From: Pseudomonas sp. Bout1
GTDB lineage: Bacteria; Pseudomonadota; Gammaproteobacteria; Pseudomonadales; Pseudomonadaceae
Direction: 5' to 3'
NCBI RefSeq assembly: GCF_034314165.1
Contig: NZ_JAVIWK010000001.1
Location: 1,069,001 to 1,133,000, forward strand
Length of the DNA: 64,000 nt
Shown here: positions 25,072 to 36,785 of the stretch, one piece after another
Numbering within the stretch: the stretch's first letter is position 1
How the letters are laid out: each line of letters begins with the position of its first letter
The notes under the pieces: generated by a model
Seen by the model: only the letters and a program-made list of their open reading frames with translations
Told to the model about the DNA's origin: nothing
Databases searched by the model: none
Position numbers and translations under genes: made by a program

Positions 25072-27312
25072 GTGACCTACAACAAACTCTATGCCCTGCT
25101 TTTAGCATCGGGCCTGGGCGGCTTTGCGCCGCTGGTTCTGGCAGACGATTCGCAGGATGTCGGTTCGGTGCACGTCGCCGGCGAACGGACCCTGGGCACC
25201 GGCCACATGATTCAGGAAGAAAGTGCCAAGGCCCGGTCCACCGTGACCAAGGAAGCCATGGACGAAATGGCCCCGACCGCCAACGCCATCGACAAACTCA
25301 AATACACGCCGGGCATCAACGTTTCCAGTGATGACGCCAGCGGCATGAGCGGCACCAGCTTCACCATGCGCGGGATGAACTCCGACCAGGTCGGCGTTTC
25401 CATGGACGGCGTGCCGATCAACGACTCCGGCAGCTACGGCGTGTATGCCAACCAACTGGGCGACCCGGAAAACGTCGGCGAAGTGTTTGTTACCCAGGGC
25501 TCCTCCGAAGCGGACGGCCCGCACATCGGCTCCAGCGGTGGCAATATCGGCATGGTTACCCTCCGGCCAACCAAGGAGCCAGGGTTGTTCGTCAAGCAAT
25601 CCATCGGCTCCAACAGCCTGCAAAAGTCTTTCGCGCGGCTCAATACCGGTGACCTGGGCGGTTTCAAGACGTGGGTGTCGGCGTCTCACACCGAGGGCGA
25701 CAAGTGGCGCGGCAAGGGCACTGTGCGCGGTGACAAAGTTGAGTGGAGCACGCTGTTCGAAGACGACAATGGCAACTCCAGCAACTTCACCATGAAGTAC
25801 AACAAGCAGGAAAACTACAACTACAACACCCTCAGCAAAGCCCAGTTTCAACAACAGGGGCGGCGCCTGGACTACGCCGAAACGCCGGTCTACAAGAACG
25901 GTTTGCTGTCGTCTTCCTACAAGCTCAACCGCAACCCGTTCGAAAGTGTCATGACCACCTTCACCCAGCGCTGGCGCCTGCGTGATGACCTGGCCCTGAC
26001 GGTTGCGCCTTATTACTACTGGGGCAACGGCGGCAGCTTCAGCAGCCAGACCGCGACCAACCTGGGGCCGAAGTCCGACAAGGGCGGCAACTACGACCTG
26101 AGCAACCTCAAGTCGGCCAACTACTATCGCCCTTCATGGACCGAGACCTGGCGCCCTGGCGTCACCGTCAAAATGAAATGGGACATCAACGAGGAGCACA
26201 GCCTGGACTACGGCTACTGGTACGAGCGCGCTCGCCAGCGCCAGACCCAGCCGTATATCGGGATTAACAGCGAAGGTGCACCCGACGACATCTGGGGCGA
26301 TTACAACAGTGGCGGCCAAGTGGTCGACAAGAATGGCAAGACCGTCCAAGGGCGCCACCAATACACCGTGACCCCGGCCCAGAAGCTGTGGGTGCAGGAC
26401 AGTTGGCAAGCCACGCCAGACCTGAGCTTTGTCGGCGGCCTGGCCTACCAGTACGTCGAGCGTGACGGCGACAACCTCGGCAGCCTTTACGACAAGCCGG
26501 AAAAACGTAACGCCCGCTACCATCAGTTCCTGCCGAACTTCAGTGCCAAGTACCAGGTCGACGAGAGCAACCAGGCGTTCTACAACGTCACCCGCAACAT
26601 GCGTACCCCGCAGAACTATGTGCTGTACAACAAGGGTGATTCCCTCAACCTCAACCCCGAGTTGAGCTGGAACCAGGAGCTGGGCTGGCGCTACACCGAA
26701 GAGAAAATGGCCCTGAGCGCCACCCTGTTCTACATCACCTTCAAGGACCGTCAGCTGTCGACCACCGACTTGAACGGTGACTACGTGATGGCCAACGTGG
26801 GTGACGTGACCAACAAAGGCCTGGAGCTGGAGTGGAGCGGGCTGCTGCCCTACAACTTCAACTATTACGCGTCGTACACCTACACCAAGTCCGAGCAGCA
26901 AGACGACTTTGCCAGCAAGAACGTGCTGTTGCCGACCAAGGGCAACCAGTTGGCCAACGTACCGGAAAACATGTTCAACCTGGTGTTCGGGTACGACGAC
27001 AAGCGCTACTACGGCAACATTGCCGGCAAGTATGTGGGCGCCTTCTACGGTGACTTGACCAACAACGAGAAAATCTCCGGGCGCACCGTGTTTGACCTCA
27101 ATGCCGGTATCTACCTGCCGGTGGACAAAAAGGTCTTCAAGTCGGCCGCGTTGCGCTTCTCGATGCTCAACGTGTTTGACAAGGAGTACTTGAGCTCGGC
27201 GCGCACCGTGTCGTTCAACTCGGCGCCGGTGAATGGCCTGGCGGCCAGTTCGGCTTACTACAACGTAGGTGAGGAGCGTACGGCGATGGTTTCCCTGGAG
27301 GCCAACTTCTAA
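25072..27312 (+). CDS. TonB-dependent receptor without signalling domain
   Basis: This outer-membrane receptor of about 746 residues starts with a signal peptide (MTYNKLYALLLASGLGGF, cleavage near VLA-DDS). A plug follows directly (DKLKYTPGINVSSDDASGMS, FTMRGMNSDQVGVSMDGVP), then a barrel ending EERTAMVSLEANF. GTG at 25072 is preferred over ATG at 25051 because AAGGGA precedes it and the signal peptide then starts normally. No STN domain lies between the signal peptide and plug. The ligand is unknown; its iron-cluster position suggests a siderophore or iron chelate. 272 bp separate it from fecR2. Confidence 0.88.
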   Translation: MTYNKLYALLLASGLGGFAPLVLADDSQDVGSVHVAGERTLGTGHMIQEESAKARSTVTKEAMDEMAPTANAIDKLKYTPGINVSSDDASGMSGTSFTMRGMNSDQVGVSMDGVPINDSGSYGVYANQLGDPENVGEVFVTQGSSEADGPHIGSSGGNIGMVTLRPTKEPGLFVKQSIGSNSLQKSFARLNTGDLGGFKTWVSASHTEGDKWRGKGTVRGDKVEWSTLFEDDNGNSSNFTMKYNKQENYNYNTLSKAQFQQQGRRLDYAETPVYKNGLLSSSYKLNRNPFESVMTTFTQRWRLRDDLALTVAPYYYWGNGGSFSSQTATNLGPKSDKGGNYDLSNLKSANYYRPSWTETWRPGVTVKMKWDINEEHSLDYGYWYERARQRQTQPYIGINSEGAPDDIWGDYNSGGQVVDKNGKTVQGRHQYTVTPAQKLWVQDSWQATPDLSFVGGLAYQYVERDGDNLGSLYDKPEKRNARYHQFLPNFSAKYQVDESNQAFYNVTRNMRTPQNYVLYNKGDSLNLNPELSWNQELGWRYTEEKMALSATLFYITFKDRQLSTTDLNGDYVMANVGDVTNKGLELEWSGLLPYNFNYYASYTYTKSEQQDDFASKNVLLPTKGNQLANVPENMFNLVFGYDDKRYYGNIAGKYVGAFYGDLTNNEKISGRTVFDLNAGIYLPVDKKVFKSAALRFSMLNVFDKEYLSSARTVSFNSAPVNGLAASSAYYNVGEERTAMVSLEANF

Positions 27313-27343
27313 GCCACACACCTTGCTGGGAGGGAATGGGCTT

Positions 27344-27448
27344 TTGTGGGAGCCGGGCTTGCCCGCGATAGCATCACCTCAGTGCAACTGACTGACCGAG
27401 GCGCCTGCATCGCGGGCAAGCCAGCTCCCACACAAGCCAGCTCCCACC
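27344..27448. repeat. REP/REPIN element plus partial extra arms
   Basis: Arms GTGGGAGCCGGGCTTGCCCG and GCGGGCAAGCCAGCTCCCAC surround a short centre. Two partial tandem right arms (AGCCAGCTCCCACCTAAGCC and so on) follow. It lies between the convergent receptor and glutaredoxin genes. Confidence 0.86.
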
Positions 27449-27479
27449 TAAGCCTGTTCCCACACTGGGTGGGGCCGGG

Positions 27480-27830
27480 TTACTTCAAGGCCGCCATGAT
27501 CGCTTCAGGGTTGTAGTCGCGAATCAGCGTGCCATTCACGTCCACAAATGGAATTCCGCCACCCCCCAACGCCTCATACGCCTTGCGCGCCTGGGCGTCC
27601 TTCTCGATATCAAGCTCCCGGTAGGGAATCCCTTTCGAATCCAGAAAGCGCTTGGTTTGCTTGCAGTAGCCGCACCACTGGGTGGAATACAGCACCACAC
27701 GCGCCGCAACGCGTGTTTGCTCCGGCACCACCTGCGAGGGGTTGAACAGCCGCTCGATCTTGCCCCAGTTCTGGAAAACCACCACCACCAGCAATACCAG
27801 CAGAACTTTCTTCAGAACCCCGCCCAGCAT
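27480..27830 (-). CDS. Membrane-anchored glutaredoxin-like protein
   Basis: The 116-residue protein has one N-terminal hydrophobic helix (LKKVLLVLLVVVVF) and a glutaredoxin/thioredoxin fold with the redox motif CGYC in VVLYSTQWCGYCKQ, the cis-proline in GGGGIPFVDV and a C-terminal helix. The anchor would place the domain either at the cytoplasmic face or in the periplasm; charge distribution (KK before the helix) favours a periplasmic domain only weakly. Its start overlaps the ndpA stop (TGATG), so the two are translated together. Confidence 0.84.
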   Translation of the reverse strand: MLGGVLKKVLLVLLVVVVFQNWGKIERLFNPSQVVPEQTRVAARVVLYSTQWCGYCKQTKRFLDSKGIPYRELDIEKDAQARKAYEALGGGGIPFVDVNGTLIRDYNPEAIMAALK

Positions 27831-28834
27831 CAGTTGCGACGCTTGAGCTGGTCGGTCAACTGGGTCGGCAGGCCCTTGATGATCAAGGTGCCGGCGGCTT
27901 CGTCGTACTCGATCTTGTCGCCCAACAGGTGCGCTTCAAAGCTGATGGACAAGCCTTCGGCGCGGCCGGTAAAGCGGCGGAACTGGTTAAGGGTGCGTTT
28001 ATCGGCCGGGATTTCCGGCGACAGGCCGTAGTCCTTGTTGCGGATGTGATCGTAGAAGGCTTTAGGCCGTTCTTCATCGATCAACCCCGACAGCTCTTCC
28101 AGGCCCATCGGCTCGCCGAGCTTGGCCTGGCTGCTGGCGTAGTCCACCAGGGTCTTGGTTTTCTCGCGGGCGGATTCGTCCGGCAGGTCTTCGCTTTCGA
28201 CGAAGTCGCTGAAGGCCTTGAGCAGGGTGCGGGTTTCACCCGGGCCGTCGACACCTTCCTGGCAACCGATAAAGTCGCGGAAGTATTCCGAGACCTTCTT
28301 GCCGTTCTTGCCCTTGATAAACGAGATGTACTGTTTGGACTGCTTGTTGTTCTGCCACTCGGAAACGTTGATTCGCGCGGCGAGGTGCAACTGGCCAAGG
28401 TCGAGGTGGCGCGACGGCGTCACGTCCAACTGATCGGTCACCGCCACGCCTTCACTGTGGTGCAGCAGGGCGATCGCCAGGTAATCGGTCATGCCCTGTT
28501 GATAGTGGGCAAACAGCACATGGCCGCCGGTGGAGAGGTTGGACTCCTCCATCAGTTTTTGCAGGTGTTCGACTGCAATGCGGCTGAAGGCGGTGAAATC
28601 CTTGCCGCCATCAAAGTATTCCTTCAACCAGCCGCTGAACGGGTGCGCGCCGGACTCGGCATGGAAAAAGCCCCAGGCCTTGCCCTGCTTGGCGTTATAG
28701 CTCTCGTTGAGGTCGGCAAGCATGTTCTCGATCGCGGCCGACTCGGCAAGTTCGGAGTCGCGGGCGTGGAGAACTGCGGGTGTGCCGTCGGGTTTTTTGT
28801 CGATCAGGTGGACGATGCAATGACGGATCGGCAT
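27830..28834 (-). CDS. ndpA: Nucleoid-associated protein NdpA (YejK)
   Basis: The 334-residue protein matches the YejK/NdpA family of abundant cytoplasmic nucleoid proteins: [17 protein letters not shown] at the start, [20 protein letters not shown] in the middle and the C-terminal [20 protein letters not shown]. The ATG at 28834 is chosen because all conserved sequence begins there; the open frame upstream of it is not family-like. It is cotranscribed with the glutaredoxin-like gene and divergent from the HU gene. Confidence 0.92.
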   Translation of the reverse strand: MPIRHCIVHLIDKKPDGTPAVLHARDSELAESAAIENMLADLNESYNAKQGKAWGFFHAESGAHPFSGWLKEYFDGGKDFTAFSRIAVEHLQKLMEESNLSTGGHVLFAHYQQGMTDYLAIALLHHSEGVAVTDQLDVTPSRHLDLGQLHLAARINVSEWQNNKQSKQYISFIKGKNGKKVSEYFRDFIGCQEGVDGPGETRTLLKAFSDFVESEDLPDESAREKTKTLVDYASSQAKLGEPMGLEELSGLIDEERPKAFYDHIRNKDYGLSPEIPADKRTLNQFRRFTGRAEGLSISFEAHLLGDKIEYDEAAGTLIIKGLPTQLTDQLKRRN

Positions 28835-29230
28835 GGGCTTCTCGGCAGGTGAAGGGGAGTGGTTGGGCTCCCGGAAAAAGTCGCCAGTGTACCGCACCCG
28901 CTGGGGATGGCGCTGTTCGCAGGATGTTTTGAGGGGTGTCTGACGGGCTATATGCCTTTTTTTCACGGTTTAGAGCGATAAAGCTGACCAAATGGGTATG
29001 TTGAGGCGGATATTTCCCCGTCTCTGTGCTAGTTTTGCCCCGTCTTACGCGCAGTCTGGGCGTTAAGCGTGCATTCAGCATTTGTCAGGTCGAACCAAAC
29101 CCGGTTTCAAGTATCTATAACCCCGATCTTCGTGGTTATAGCCCTTGGGTGCCAGGCCTTGATGGCAGGGCTCGATGGCTGACACTGCACTCTGCAATCC
29201 AAATGAATTTGATAGGGAAGGAACACCACA
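28835..29230. other. Divergent promoter region of ndpA and the HU gene
   Basis: About 396 bp without a supported gene. It must hold promoters for two nucleoid-protein genes on opposite strands. A run of AT-rich sequence around 28950-29030 is the likeliest promoter area. No repeat or RNA gene was recognised. Confidence 0.55.
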
Positions 29231-29512
29231 ATGGCTATTACTAAAGACCAACTGATCGCTGATCTGGCTGAAGCTGTAGACGCACCGAAAACCACCGTGC
29301 GTGCTCTGCTGGACCAACTGAGCCAGATCGTTGCTGATCAGCTGGAAAACGGCGGCGAAATCACTCTGCCAGGCGTTGGCAAACTGAAAGTGACCGAGCG
29401 TCCTGCCCGTACTGGCCGTAACCCTTCGACTGGCGCTGCCATCGAAATCGCTGCCAAGAAAGTTATCAAGCTGGTTGTGGCCAAAGGCCTGACCGACGCT
29501 GTTAACAAGTAA
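29231..29512 (+). CDS. hupN: HU-family DNA-binding protein
   Basis: This 93-residue basic histone-like protein shows the HU signature GRNPSTGAAIEI at the DNA-binding arm and begins MAITKDQLIADLAEAV. It bends and compacts DNA as a dimer. P. putida has three HU paralogues, and the one near valS, holC and pepA is HupN; the symbol is given on that positional basis. A strong terminator follows 8 bp after the stop and codon use is that of a highly expressed gene. Confidence 0.92.
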   Translation: MAITKDQLIADLAEAVDAPKTTVRALLDQLSQIVADQLENGGEITLPGVGKLKVTERPARTGRNPSTGAAIEIAAKKVIKLVVAKGLTDAVNK

Positions 29513-29520
29513 GACGCAGC

Positions 29521-29562
29521 AAAAAAAACCGCGCTCCGGAGTGATCCGGGCGCGGTTTTTTG
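29521..29562 (+). terminator. Intrinsic terminator of the HU gene
   Basis: AACCGCGC-T-CCGGA pairs with TCCGG-GCGCGGTT around a GTGA loop, with one bulged base, followed by TTTTTTG. The preceding A-run makes it usable from both sides. Confidence 0.92.
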
Positions 29563-29583
29563 TTGCCTGCGATTTGGTTTTAA

Positions 29584-29687
29584 CTGTGGGAGCGGGCTTG
29601 CCCGCGAAGATCGTCAACGATAACGCGGGGCATCTGATACCCCGCGGCGCCTGTAGGTTCTTCGCGAGCAAGCTCGCTCCTACAGGG
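29584..29687. repeat. Hybrid palindromic repeat
   Basis: The left arm is CTGTGGGAGCGGGCTTGCCC and the right arm is CGAGCAAGCTCGCTCCTACAG, so the two halves come from different sub-types and pair imperfectly. A small inner palindrome (CGCGGGGCATCTGATACCCCGCG) lies between. It abuts the rlmF stop codon. Confidence 0.8.
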
Positions 29688-30710
29688 TTAGTCTTTACGC
29701 GCCCAGCGCTGGCGCCACACCTGTTGCTCGCTTGGGGTCTGGAAGGTCCAGGCGACGAAGCGGCTTTGCTTCTGGCCCTGGGACATCTCCACTACCTGGC
29801 TTTCCAGCACGCCAGCCTTCCTCAGCGCTGTCTGGATCGCCGGCAGGTTTGACGCCTTCGACACCAGGGTGCTGAACCACAGCACTTTATGCTGGAAATG
29901 CGCGCTTTCAGCGATCAGCTGCGTCACAAACCGCGCTTCCCCGCCTTCACACCACAGTTCCGCCGACTGACCACCGAAGTTCAGTACCGGCAACTTGCGC
30001 TTCGGATCAGCCTTGCCCAGTGCGCGCCATTTGCGCTCGCTACCCTTGGTCGCTTCATCCATGGAGGCGTGGAACGGCGGGTTGCACATGGTCAGGTCAA
30101 AACGCTCGCCCGGCTCCAGCAGGCCCAGCAGGATCTGCTTGGGATTGGTTTGCTGGCGCAGTTGGATGGCCTTGTTCAGCCCGTTGGACTGCACGATCGC
30201 CTTGGCGGCGGCCACGGCAGTCGGGTCGACCTCCGAGCCGAGGAAGTTCCAGCGGTATTCGCTGTAGCCAATCAGCGGATAGACGCAGTTGGCGCCCATG
30301 CCGATGTCCAGCACCTTCACCGGCGCGCCACGGGGAATCACGCCTTCGTTGACGCTGGCCAGCAGGTCGGCGAGGAAGTGCACGTAGTCGGCACGCCCCG
30401 GAACCGGTGGGCACAGGTAATCAGCCGGAATGTCCCAGTGATTGATGCCGTAGAACGCCTTGAGCAACGCCCGGTTGAACACCCGCACCGCGTCGGGGCT
30501 GGCGAAGTCGATGCTTTCCTTGCCGTACGGGTTGATGATCACGAATTGCGCCAGTTCCGGCGTGGTCTTGATCAGCGCCTGGAAGTCGTAACGGCCCTGG
30601 TGGCGGTTACGCGGGTGCAAGGTGGCCTCTTTCCGGGGCGCGACGGGCAAGGCCTGCGTAGTGGATTTAGGCTTCTTGCGCGGTGCTTTGGGTGTGCTGG
30701 GGGCGGTCAT
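29688..30710 (-). CDS. rlmF: 23S rRNA (adenine-1618 N6)-methyltransferase
   Basis: The enzyme methylates A1618 of 23S rRNA with SAM. The 340-residue protein has a basic, proline-rich N-terminal tail, then [16 protein letters not shown] motif [17 protein letters not shown] and the catalytic NPPF motif in [12 protein letters not shown]. The ATG at 30710 (MTAPSTPK) is taken as start; another in-frame ATG at 30752 cannot be excluded. It is monocistronic between two palindromic repeats. Confidence 0.93.
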   Translation of the reverse strand: MTAPSTPKAPRKKPKSTTQALPVAPRKEATLHPRNRHQGRYDFQALIKTTPELAQFVIINPYGKESIDFASPDAVRVFNRALLKAFYGINHWDIPADYLCPPVPGRADYVHFLADLLASVNEGVIPRGAPVKVLDIGMGANCVYPLIGYSEYRWNFLGSEVDPTAVAAAKAIVQSNGLNKAIQLRQQTNPKQILLGLLEPGERFDLTMCNPPFHASMDEATKGSERKWRALGKADPKRKLPVLNFGGQSAELWCEGGEARFVTQLIAESAHFQHKVLWFSTLVSKASNLPAIQTALRKAGVLESQVVEMSQGQKQSRFVAWTFQTPSEQQVWRQRWARKD

Positions 30711-30783
30711 GGGCTGCGTCGATTCTGGAATTTGGCTCAAAGTGGCGGGCATTGTCCCACATTCTTGAGTCGAACTCGGTCAA

Positions 30784-30872
30784 ATGTGGGAGCTGGCTTG
30801 CCTGCGATGCAGGCGACTCGGTGTATCTGCCAAACCGAGGTGAGGCCATCGCAGGCAAGCCAGCTCCCACAT
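30784..30872. repeat. REP/REPIN-type palindromic element
   Basis: Perfect arms ATGTGGGAGCTGGCTTGCCT and complement, about 40-bp centre with an inner CTCGGT/ACCGAG pairing. It lies upstream of rlmF and downstream of valS. Confidence 0.88.
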
Positions 30873-30912
30873 TGATCGGGTTTTCAAAGAGATATGTCAT
30901 TGCTTGCCTGGG

Positions 30913-30945
30913 CAAAAAAAAAGAGACCCGAAGGTCTCTTTTTTC
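30913..30945 (-). terminator. Intrinsic terminator of valS
   Basis: AGAGACC-CGAA-GGTCTCT is a 7-bp stem with a tetraloop-like centre, flanked by long A- and T-runs. It lies 15 bp after the valS stop and reads correctly on the minus strand. Confidence 0.92.
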
Positions 30946-30959
30946 ACACGGGCTGCCCC

Positions 30960-33806
30960 TTACAGGCTGGAAATCCGTGCATGTTGCTCGGCCAGTTTGC
31001 CCAAAGCCTGTTCTGCTTCAGCCAGTTTGGCGCGTTCTTTCTCGATGACTTCGGCCGGGGCCTTGTCGACGAAGGCCGCATTGGACAGCTTGCCGCCCAC
31101 CCGTTGCACTTCGCCTTGCAGGCGCAGGATTTCCTTGTCCAGGCGCGCCAGTTCGGCATTTTTGTCGATCAGGCCGGCCATTGGCACCAGCACTTCCATC
31201 TCGCCAACCAGTGCGGTGGCGGACAGCGGCGCTTCGGCGCCTGCGGCCAATACAGTGATCGACTCCAGCTTCGCCAGCTTCTTGAGCAACGCGTCATTCT
31301 CGGTGAGACGACGCAGGTCCTCGCTGCTGGCGTTCTTCACGAACACTGCCAGCGGCTTGCCTGGCCCGATGTTCATCTCGGCGCGAATGTTACGCGTGCC
31401 CATCATCAGGGTCTTGAGCCACTCGATATCGCTTTCGGCCGCCTCATCAATACGCGCCTCGTTGGCCACCGGCCAAGGTTGCAGCATGATGGTCTTGCCG
31501 TCTTTGCCGGCCAGCGGCGCGAGGCGCTGCCAGATTTCTTCGGTGATGAACGGCATGAACGGGTGCGCCAGGCGTAGCGCCACTTCCAGCACGCGTACCA
31601 GGGTGTGACGGGTGCCGCGCTGACGTTCGATCGGCGCGTTCTCGTCCCACAACACGGGCTTGGAGAGTTCCAGGTACCAGTCGCAATACTGGTTCCAGAT
31701 GAACTCGTACAAGGCCTGCGCCGCCAGGTCGAAGCGGAACTGATCGAGTTGACGGGTCACTTCGGCTTCGGTGCGCTGCAACTGCGAGATGATCCAGCGG
31801 TCCGCCAGGGACAGCTCGATGGCCTCGCCGTTCTGGCCGCAGTCTTCGCCTTTATCCAGCACGTAGCGCGCAGCGTTCCAGATCTTGTTGCAGAAGTTGC
31901 GATAGCCTTCGACGCGGCCCATGTCGAACTTGATGTCGCGGCCGGTGGAGGCCAGCGAGCAGAAGGTGAAGCGCAGGGCGTCGGTGCCGTAGCTGGCAAT
32001 GCCATCGGCGAATTCGTCGCGGGTCTGCTTCTCGATCTTCTTCGCCAGTTTCGGCTGCATCAGGCCCGAGGTGCGCTTTTGCACCAGGGTTTCCAGGTCG
32101 ATGCCGTCGATGATGTCCAGCGGGTCCAGGACGTTGCCCTTGGACTTGGACATCTTCTGGCCCTGGCCGTCACGCACCAGGCCGTGCACGTACACGGTCT
32201 TGAACGGCACCTGCGGGGTGCCGTCTTCGTTTTTCACCAAGTGCATGGTGAGCATGATCATCCGGGCAACCCAGAAGAAAATGATATCGAAGCCGGTGAC
32301 CAGCACGTCGGTGGAGTGGAATTTCTTCAGGAACTCGGTCTGTTGCGGCCAGCCGAGGGTGGAGAACGTCCACAGGCCCGAGCTGAACCAGGTGTCCAGT
32401 ACGTCGTTGTCCTGTTGCAGCGCCACGTCCGGGCCGAGGTTGTGCTTGGCACGTACTTCGGCTTCGTCGCGGCCCACGTAGACCTTGCCCGACTCGTCGT
32501 ACCAGGCCGGAATCCGGTGGCCCCACCACAGCTGACGGCTGATGCACCAATCCTGGATGTCACGCATCCACGAGAAGTACATGTTTTCGTACTGCTTAGG
32601 CACGAACGCGATGCGGCCGTCTTCCACGGCAGCAATCGCAGGTTCAGCCAGCGGCTTGGTGGACACGTACCACTGGTCGGTCAGCCAAGGCTCGATGATG
32701 GTGCCGGAACGGTCGCCCTTCGGCACTTTGAGGCCGTGGTCGTCAACGCTCACCAGCAGGCCGGCGGCGTCGAAGGCCGCAACGATCTGCTTGCGCGCTT
32801 CGAAGCGGTCGAGGCCGGCGTATTCAGCCGGGATCTTGCCGTCGATGCTCTCGTTCAGCGTGCCGTCGAGGTTGAATACCTGGCAGGCCGGCAGGACAGC
32901 GGCGTTCTTGTCGAAGATGTTCAGCAGCGGCAGGTTGTGGCGCTTGCCGACTTCGTAGTCGTTGAAATCGTGGGCCGGGGTGATTTTCACGCAGCCGGTG
33001 CCAAATGCAGGGTCGCAGTAATCATCGGCGATGATCGGGATGCGACGGCCAACCAGCGGCAGCTCAACGAACTTGCCGATCAGCGCCTGGTAGCGCTCGT
33101 CGTTTGGGTTAACCGCAACGGCAGCATCGCCCAGCATGGTTTCCGGACGGGTGGTGGCGACGACCAGGTAGTCGTTGCCTTCGGCGGTCTTGGCGCCGTC
33201 AGCCAGCGGGTACTTGAGGTTCCACAGGAAACCCTTCTCGTCGTGGTTTTCCACTTCAAGGTCGGAAATCGCCGTGTGCAGCTTGGTGTCCCAGTTGACC
33301 AGGCGCTTGCCGCGGTAGATCAGGCCGTCTTCATGCAGGCGCACAAAGGCTTCTTTCACGGCTTCCGACAGGCCATCGTCCATGGTGAAGCGCTCGCGGC
33401 TCCAGTCGACGGACGAACCCAGGCGGCGGATCTGACGGCTGATGTTGCCGCCGGACTGGTCCTTCCATTCCCAGATTTTTTCCAGGAATTTCTCGCGACC
33501 CAAGTCGTGACGGCTTTGGCCGGTAGCTTCCAGTTGGCGTTCCACCAGCATTTGGGTGGCGATACCGGCGTGGTCGGTGCCTGGCTGCCACAGGGTGTTG
33601 CGACCCTGCATACGGCGGAAACGAATCAGGGCATCCATGATCGCATTGTTGAAGCCATGGCCCATGTGCAGGCTGCCAGTGACGTTCGGTGGCGGAATCA
33701 TGATGGTGTAGGCATCGCCCGCGCCTTGCGGAGCGAAATAATTCTCGGACTCCCAGGTCTGGTACCAGGAAGTTTCAATAGCGTGCGGCTGGTAGGTCTT
33801 ATCCAT
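30960..33806 (-). CDS. valS: Valyl-tRNA synthetase
   Basis: The 948-residue class I synthetase charges tRNA-Val. The HIGH-type motif is [15 protein letters not shown], the KMSKS motif is [12 protein letters not shown], an editing domain lies between, and the C-terminal coiled coil ([20 protein letters not shown]) that grips tRNA is present. The ATG at 33806 (MDKTYQPH) is preferred to the in-frame ATG at 33830, since homology starts there. Length is normal. It has its own terminator and a repeat lies upstream, separating it from holC. Confidence 0.97.
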   Translation of the reverse strand: MDKTYQPHAIETSWYQTWESENYFAPQGAGDAYTIMIPPPNVTGSLHMGHGFNNAIMDALIRFRRMQGRNTLWQPGTDHAGIATQMLVERQLEATGQSRHDLGREKFLEKIWEWKDQSGGNISRQIRRLGSSVDWSRERFTMDDGLSEAVKEAFVRLHEDGLIYRGKRLVNWDTKLHTAISDLEVENHDEKGFLWNLKYPLADGAKTAEGNDYLVVATTRPETMLGDAAVAVNPNDERYQALIGKFVELPLVGRRIPIIADDYCDPAFGTGCVKITPAHDFNDYEVGKRHNLPLLNIFDKNAAVLPACQVFNLDGTLNESIDGKIPAEYAGLDRFEARKQIVAAFDAAGLLVSVDDHGLKVPKGDRSGTIIEPWLTDQWYVSTKPLAEPAIAAVEDGRIAFVPKQYENMYFSWMRDIQDWCISRQLWWGHRIPAWYDESGKVYVGRDEAEVRAKHNLGPDVALQQDNDVLDTWFSSGLWTFSTLGWPQQTEFLKKFHSTDVLVTGFDIIFFWVARMIMLTMHLVKNEDGTPQVPFKTVYVHGLVRDGQGQKMSKSKGNVLDPLDIIDGIDLETLVQKRTSGLMQPKLAKKIEKQTRDEFADGIASYGTDALRFTFCSLASTGRDIKFDMGRVEGYRNFCNKIWNAARYVLDKGEDCGQNGEAIELSLADRWIISQLQRTEAEVTRQLDQFRFDLAAQALYEFIWNQYCDWYLELSKPVLWDENAPIERQRGTRHTLVRVLEVALRLAHPFMPFITEEIWQRLAPLAGKDGKTIMLQPWPVANEARIDEAAESDIEWLKTLMMGTRNIRAEMNIGPGKPLAVFVKNASSEDLRRLTENDALLKKLAKLESITVLAAGAEAPLSATALVGEMEVLVPMAGLIDKNAELARLDKEILRLQGEVQRVGGKLSNAAFVDKAPAEVIEKERAKLAEAEQALGKLAEQHARISSL

Positions 33807-33871
33807 GCGCGGCGGGACCCTAGTTGGCATTAATTCAGGAAAGCCGACAAGTATAGCGGGGGATAGGGCAA

Positions 33872-33962
33872 ATGTGGGAGCTGGCTTGCCTGCGATTGCG
33901 GTGTAGCAGTCACTGATGAGGTTGACTGAAAAACCGCTATCGCAGGCAAGCCAGCTCCCACA
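33872..33962. repeat. REP/REPIN-type palindromic element
   Basis: Arms ATGTGGGAGCTGGCTTGCCT and GGCAAGCCAGCTCCCACAG around a roughly 40-bp centre, lying between valS and the downstream end of the holC operon. Confidence 0.88.
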
Positions 33963-33979
33963 GGGATTTGGGTTCGAAC

Positions 33980-34387
33980 TCAGTTCTGATACTGGCTCAA
34001 CAACCGCTCCATGCGCGCATCCAGTCGGCGCTTGATCTCGGTTTCGATATGCGGGGCAAAATCATCGATCACGTCTTGCATGATCAATTGCGCGGCGGCG
34101 CGCAGTTCGTTGTCTAGGTGCAGCAGCAGGGCGTCGGGCGCTTTTTCGGCGGCCGGTACGGCAACCGCTGGAGCAGGCGCGGCTTGCGCCACGGGCGTTT
34201 CGACAGGCTGCGGCGCCACAGGCTTGCCACCGACCATATCGAACAGCAAAGGAATTTGTACGTCACCGTTGACCGCATCGGTCAGCAGCGGCGGTTGCAG
34301 GTCATCATCACCGAGCAGCTTGCGGATCGACTCAAGGTCATCCAGCAGGTGGTCAGAGTCTTTTAGCGGGTTTGGAGTGTCCATCAT
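33980..34387 (-). CDS. Conserved hypothetical protein downstream of holC
   Basis: The 135-residue protein has an acidic N-terminus ([20 protein letters not shown]), an Ala/Pro/Val-rich linker (residues about 60-85) and a helical C-terminus ([30 protein letters not shown]). Its counterpart in P. aeruginosa lies at the same place between holC and valS and has no assigned function. Tandem ATGs at 34387 and 34384 are both possible. It follows holC by 4 bp and so is in the pepA-independent holC operon. The architecture suggests a protein-protein adaptor; this is a guess. Confidence 0.82.
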   Translation of the reverse strand: MMDTPNPLKDSDHLLDDLESIRKLLGDDDLQPPLLTDAVNGDVQIPLLFDMVGGKPVAPQPVETPVAQAAPAPAVAVPAAEKAPDALLLHLDNELRAAAQLIMQDVIDDFAPHIETEIKRRLDARMERLLSQYQN

Positions 34388-34391
34388 GTGC

Positions 34392-34820
34392 TCAAAGTCG
34401 TTGTAGCCGGTGATCTTGCAGAGAATAGCCCTGTTCACGGTAGAAACGGAAACTCTCCCGCGCGGCCTGACGAATAGCCGGGTCTTCCACCACCACTTCC
34501 GCCACACGGGCGAAACCCTTGGCGAAGGCCGGTACTTTCAGGTCGAGGTTGACCAGCAGGTCTGTGTGGTCGCCACAGCTGTCGCCCAAACCCAGCACCA
34601 CCAGGCCGTCAGGCTCTGATTCGGCGGGGCCGTGTGGCACGAAGCTTTCGCCCTTGAAGCGCCACAGGCGGGCGTCGAGGTCGTCACGCTGGGCGGCGTC
34701 GCTGCAATGCAGGTAGATGCGGTGGCCCATGCGCCAGGCTTTTTCGGTGAGCTTGCAGGCAAAGTCCAGGCGCGCGGAAGGATCGGCGCTGGGCAATATA
34801 TAGAAGTCGACTTGGGTCAT
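34392..34820 (-). CDS. holC: DNA polymerase III chi subunit
   Basis: The 142-residue protein begins MTQVDFYILPSADPSARLDF and contains the chi-family segments KAWRMGHRIYLHC and VVLGLGDSCGDHTDLLVNLD. Chi links the clamp-loader complex to SSB during replication. The ATG at 34820 has AGGACCCCCA as ribosome-binding region. It is followed closely by a conserved hypothetical gene and preceded by a palindromic repeat that separates it from pepA, although the order pepA-holC-valS is conserved. Confidence 0.93.
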   Translation of the reverse strand: MTQVDFYILPSADPSARLDFACKLTEKAWRMGHRIYLHCSDAAQRDDLDARLWRFKGESFVPHGPAESEPDGLVVLGLGDSCGDHTDLLVNLDLKVPAFAKGFARVAEVVVEDPAIRQAARESFRFYREQGYSLQDHRLQRL

Positions 34821-34880
34821 TGGGGGTCCTGATAGCCGCGCCGCATGTGTAGATACTGTCTGATCGACCACCACGAAATC

Positions 34881-34972
34881 CCGTAGCAGCTGTCGCGCCT
34901 AAGCGAGGCTGCGTTGCGGTGTGTCAGATATTCCGCTGACGCAGCCTCGCCGGGGCTCGGCAGCTGCTACGG
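34881..34972. repeat. Long palindromic element, second family (GTAGCAGCTG type)
   Basis: Arms CCGTAGCAGCTGTCGCGCC and GGCTCGGCAGCTGCTACGG, extended inward by GCGAGGCTGCG and CGCAGCCTCGC. A sister copy lies at 47392-47488. The sequence is unrelated to the GTGGGAGC repeats. It is located between pepA and holC. Confidence 0.85.
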
Positions 34973-35012
34973 TCGGGGCGGCGTTGAAATCGCCGCCCCG
35001 GGGTCGTCAGTT

Positions 35013-36704
<1,692 letters not shown>

Positions 36705-36785
36705 TTAGCCGGCCTGTGTCACAGGGTCGACTCGATATGCTTGCTTGTTTGGCCGCCTTAGCCTGACAACCCTGGAGTGTCTGGT

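Noticed and set aside
31605..33833. A 742-codon open frame antisense to valS
   Set aside because: Shadow of a strongly conserved synthetase gene, with no family features and no ribosome-binding support.
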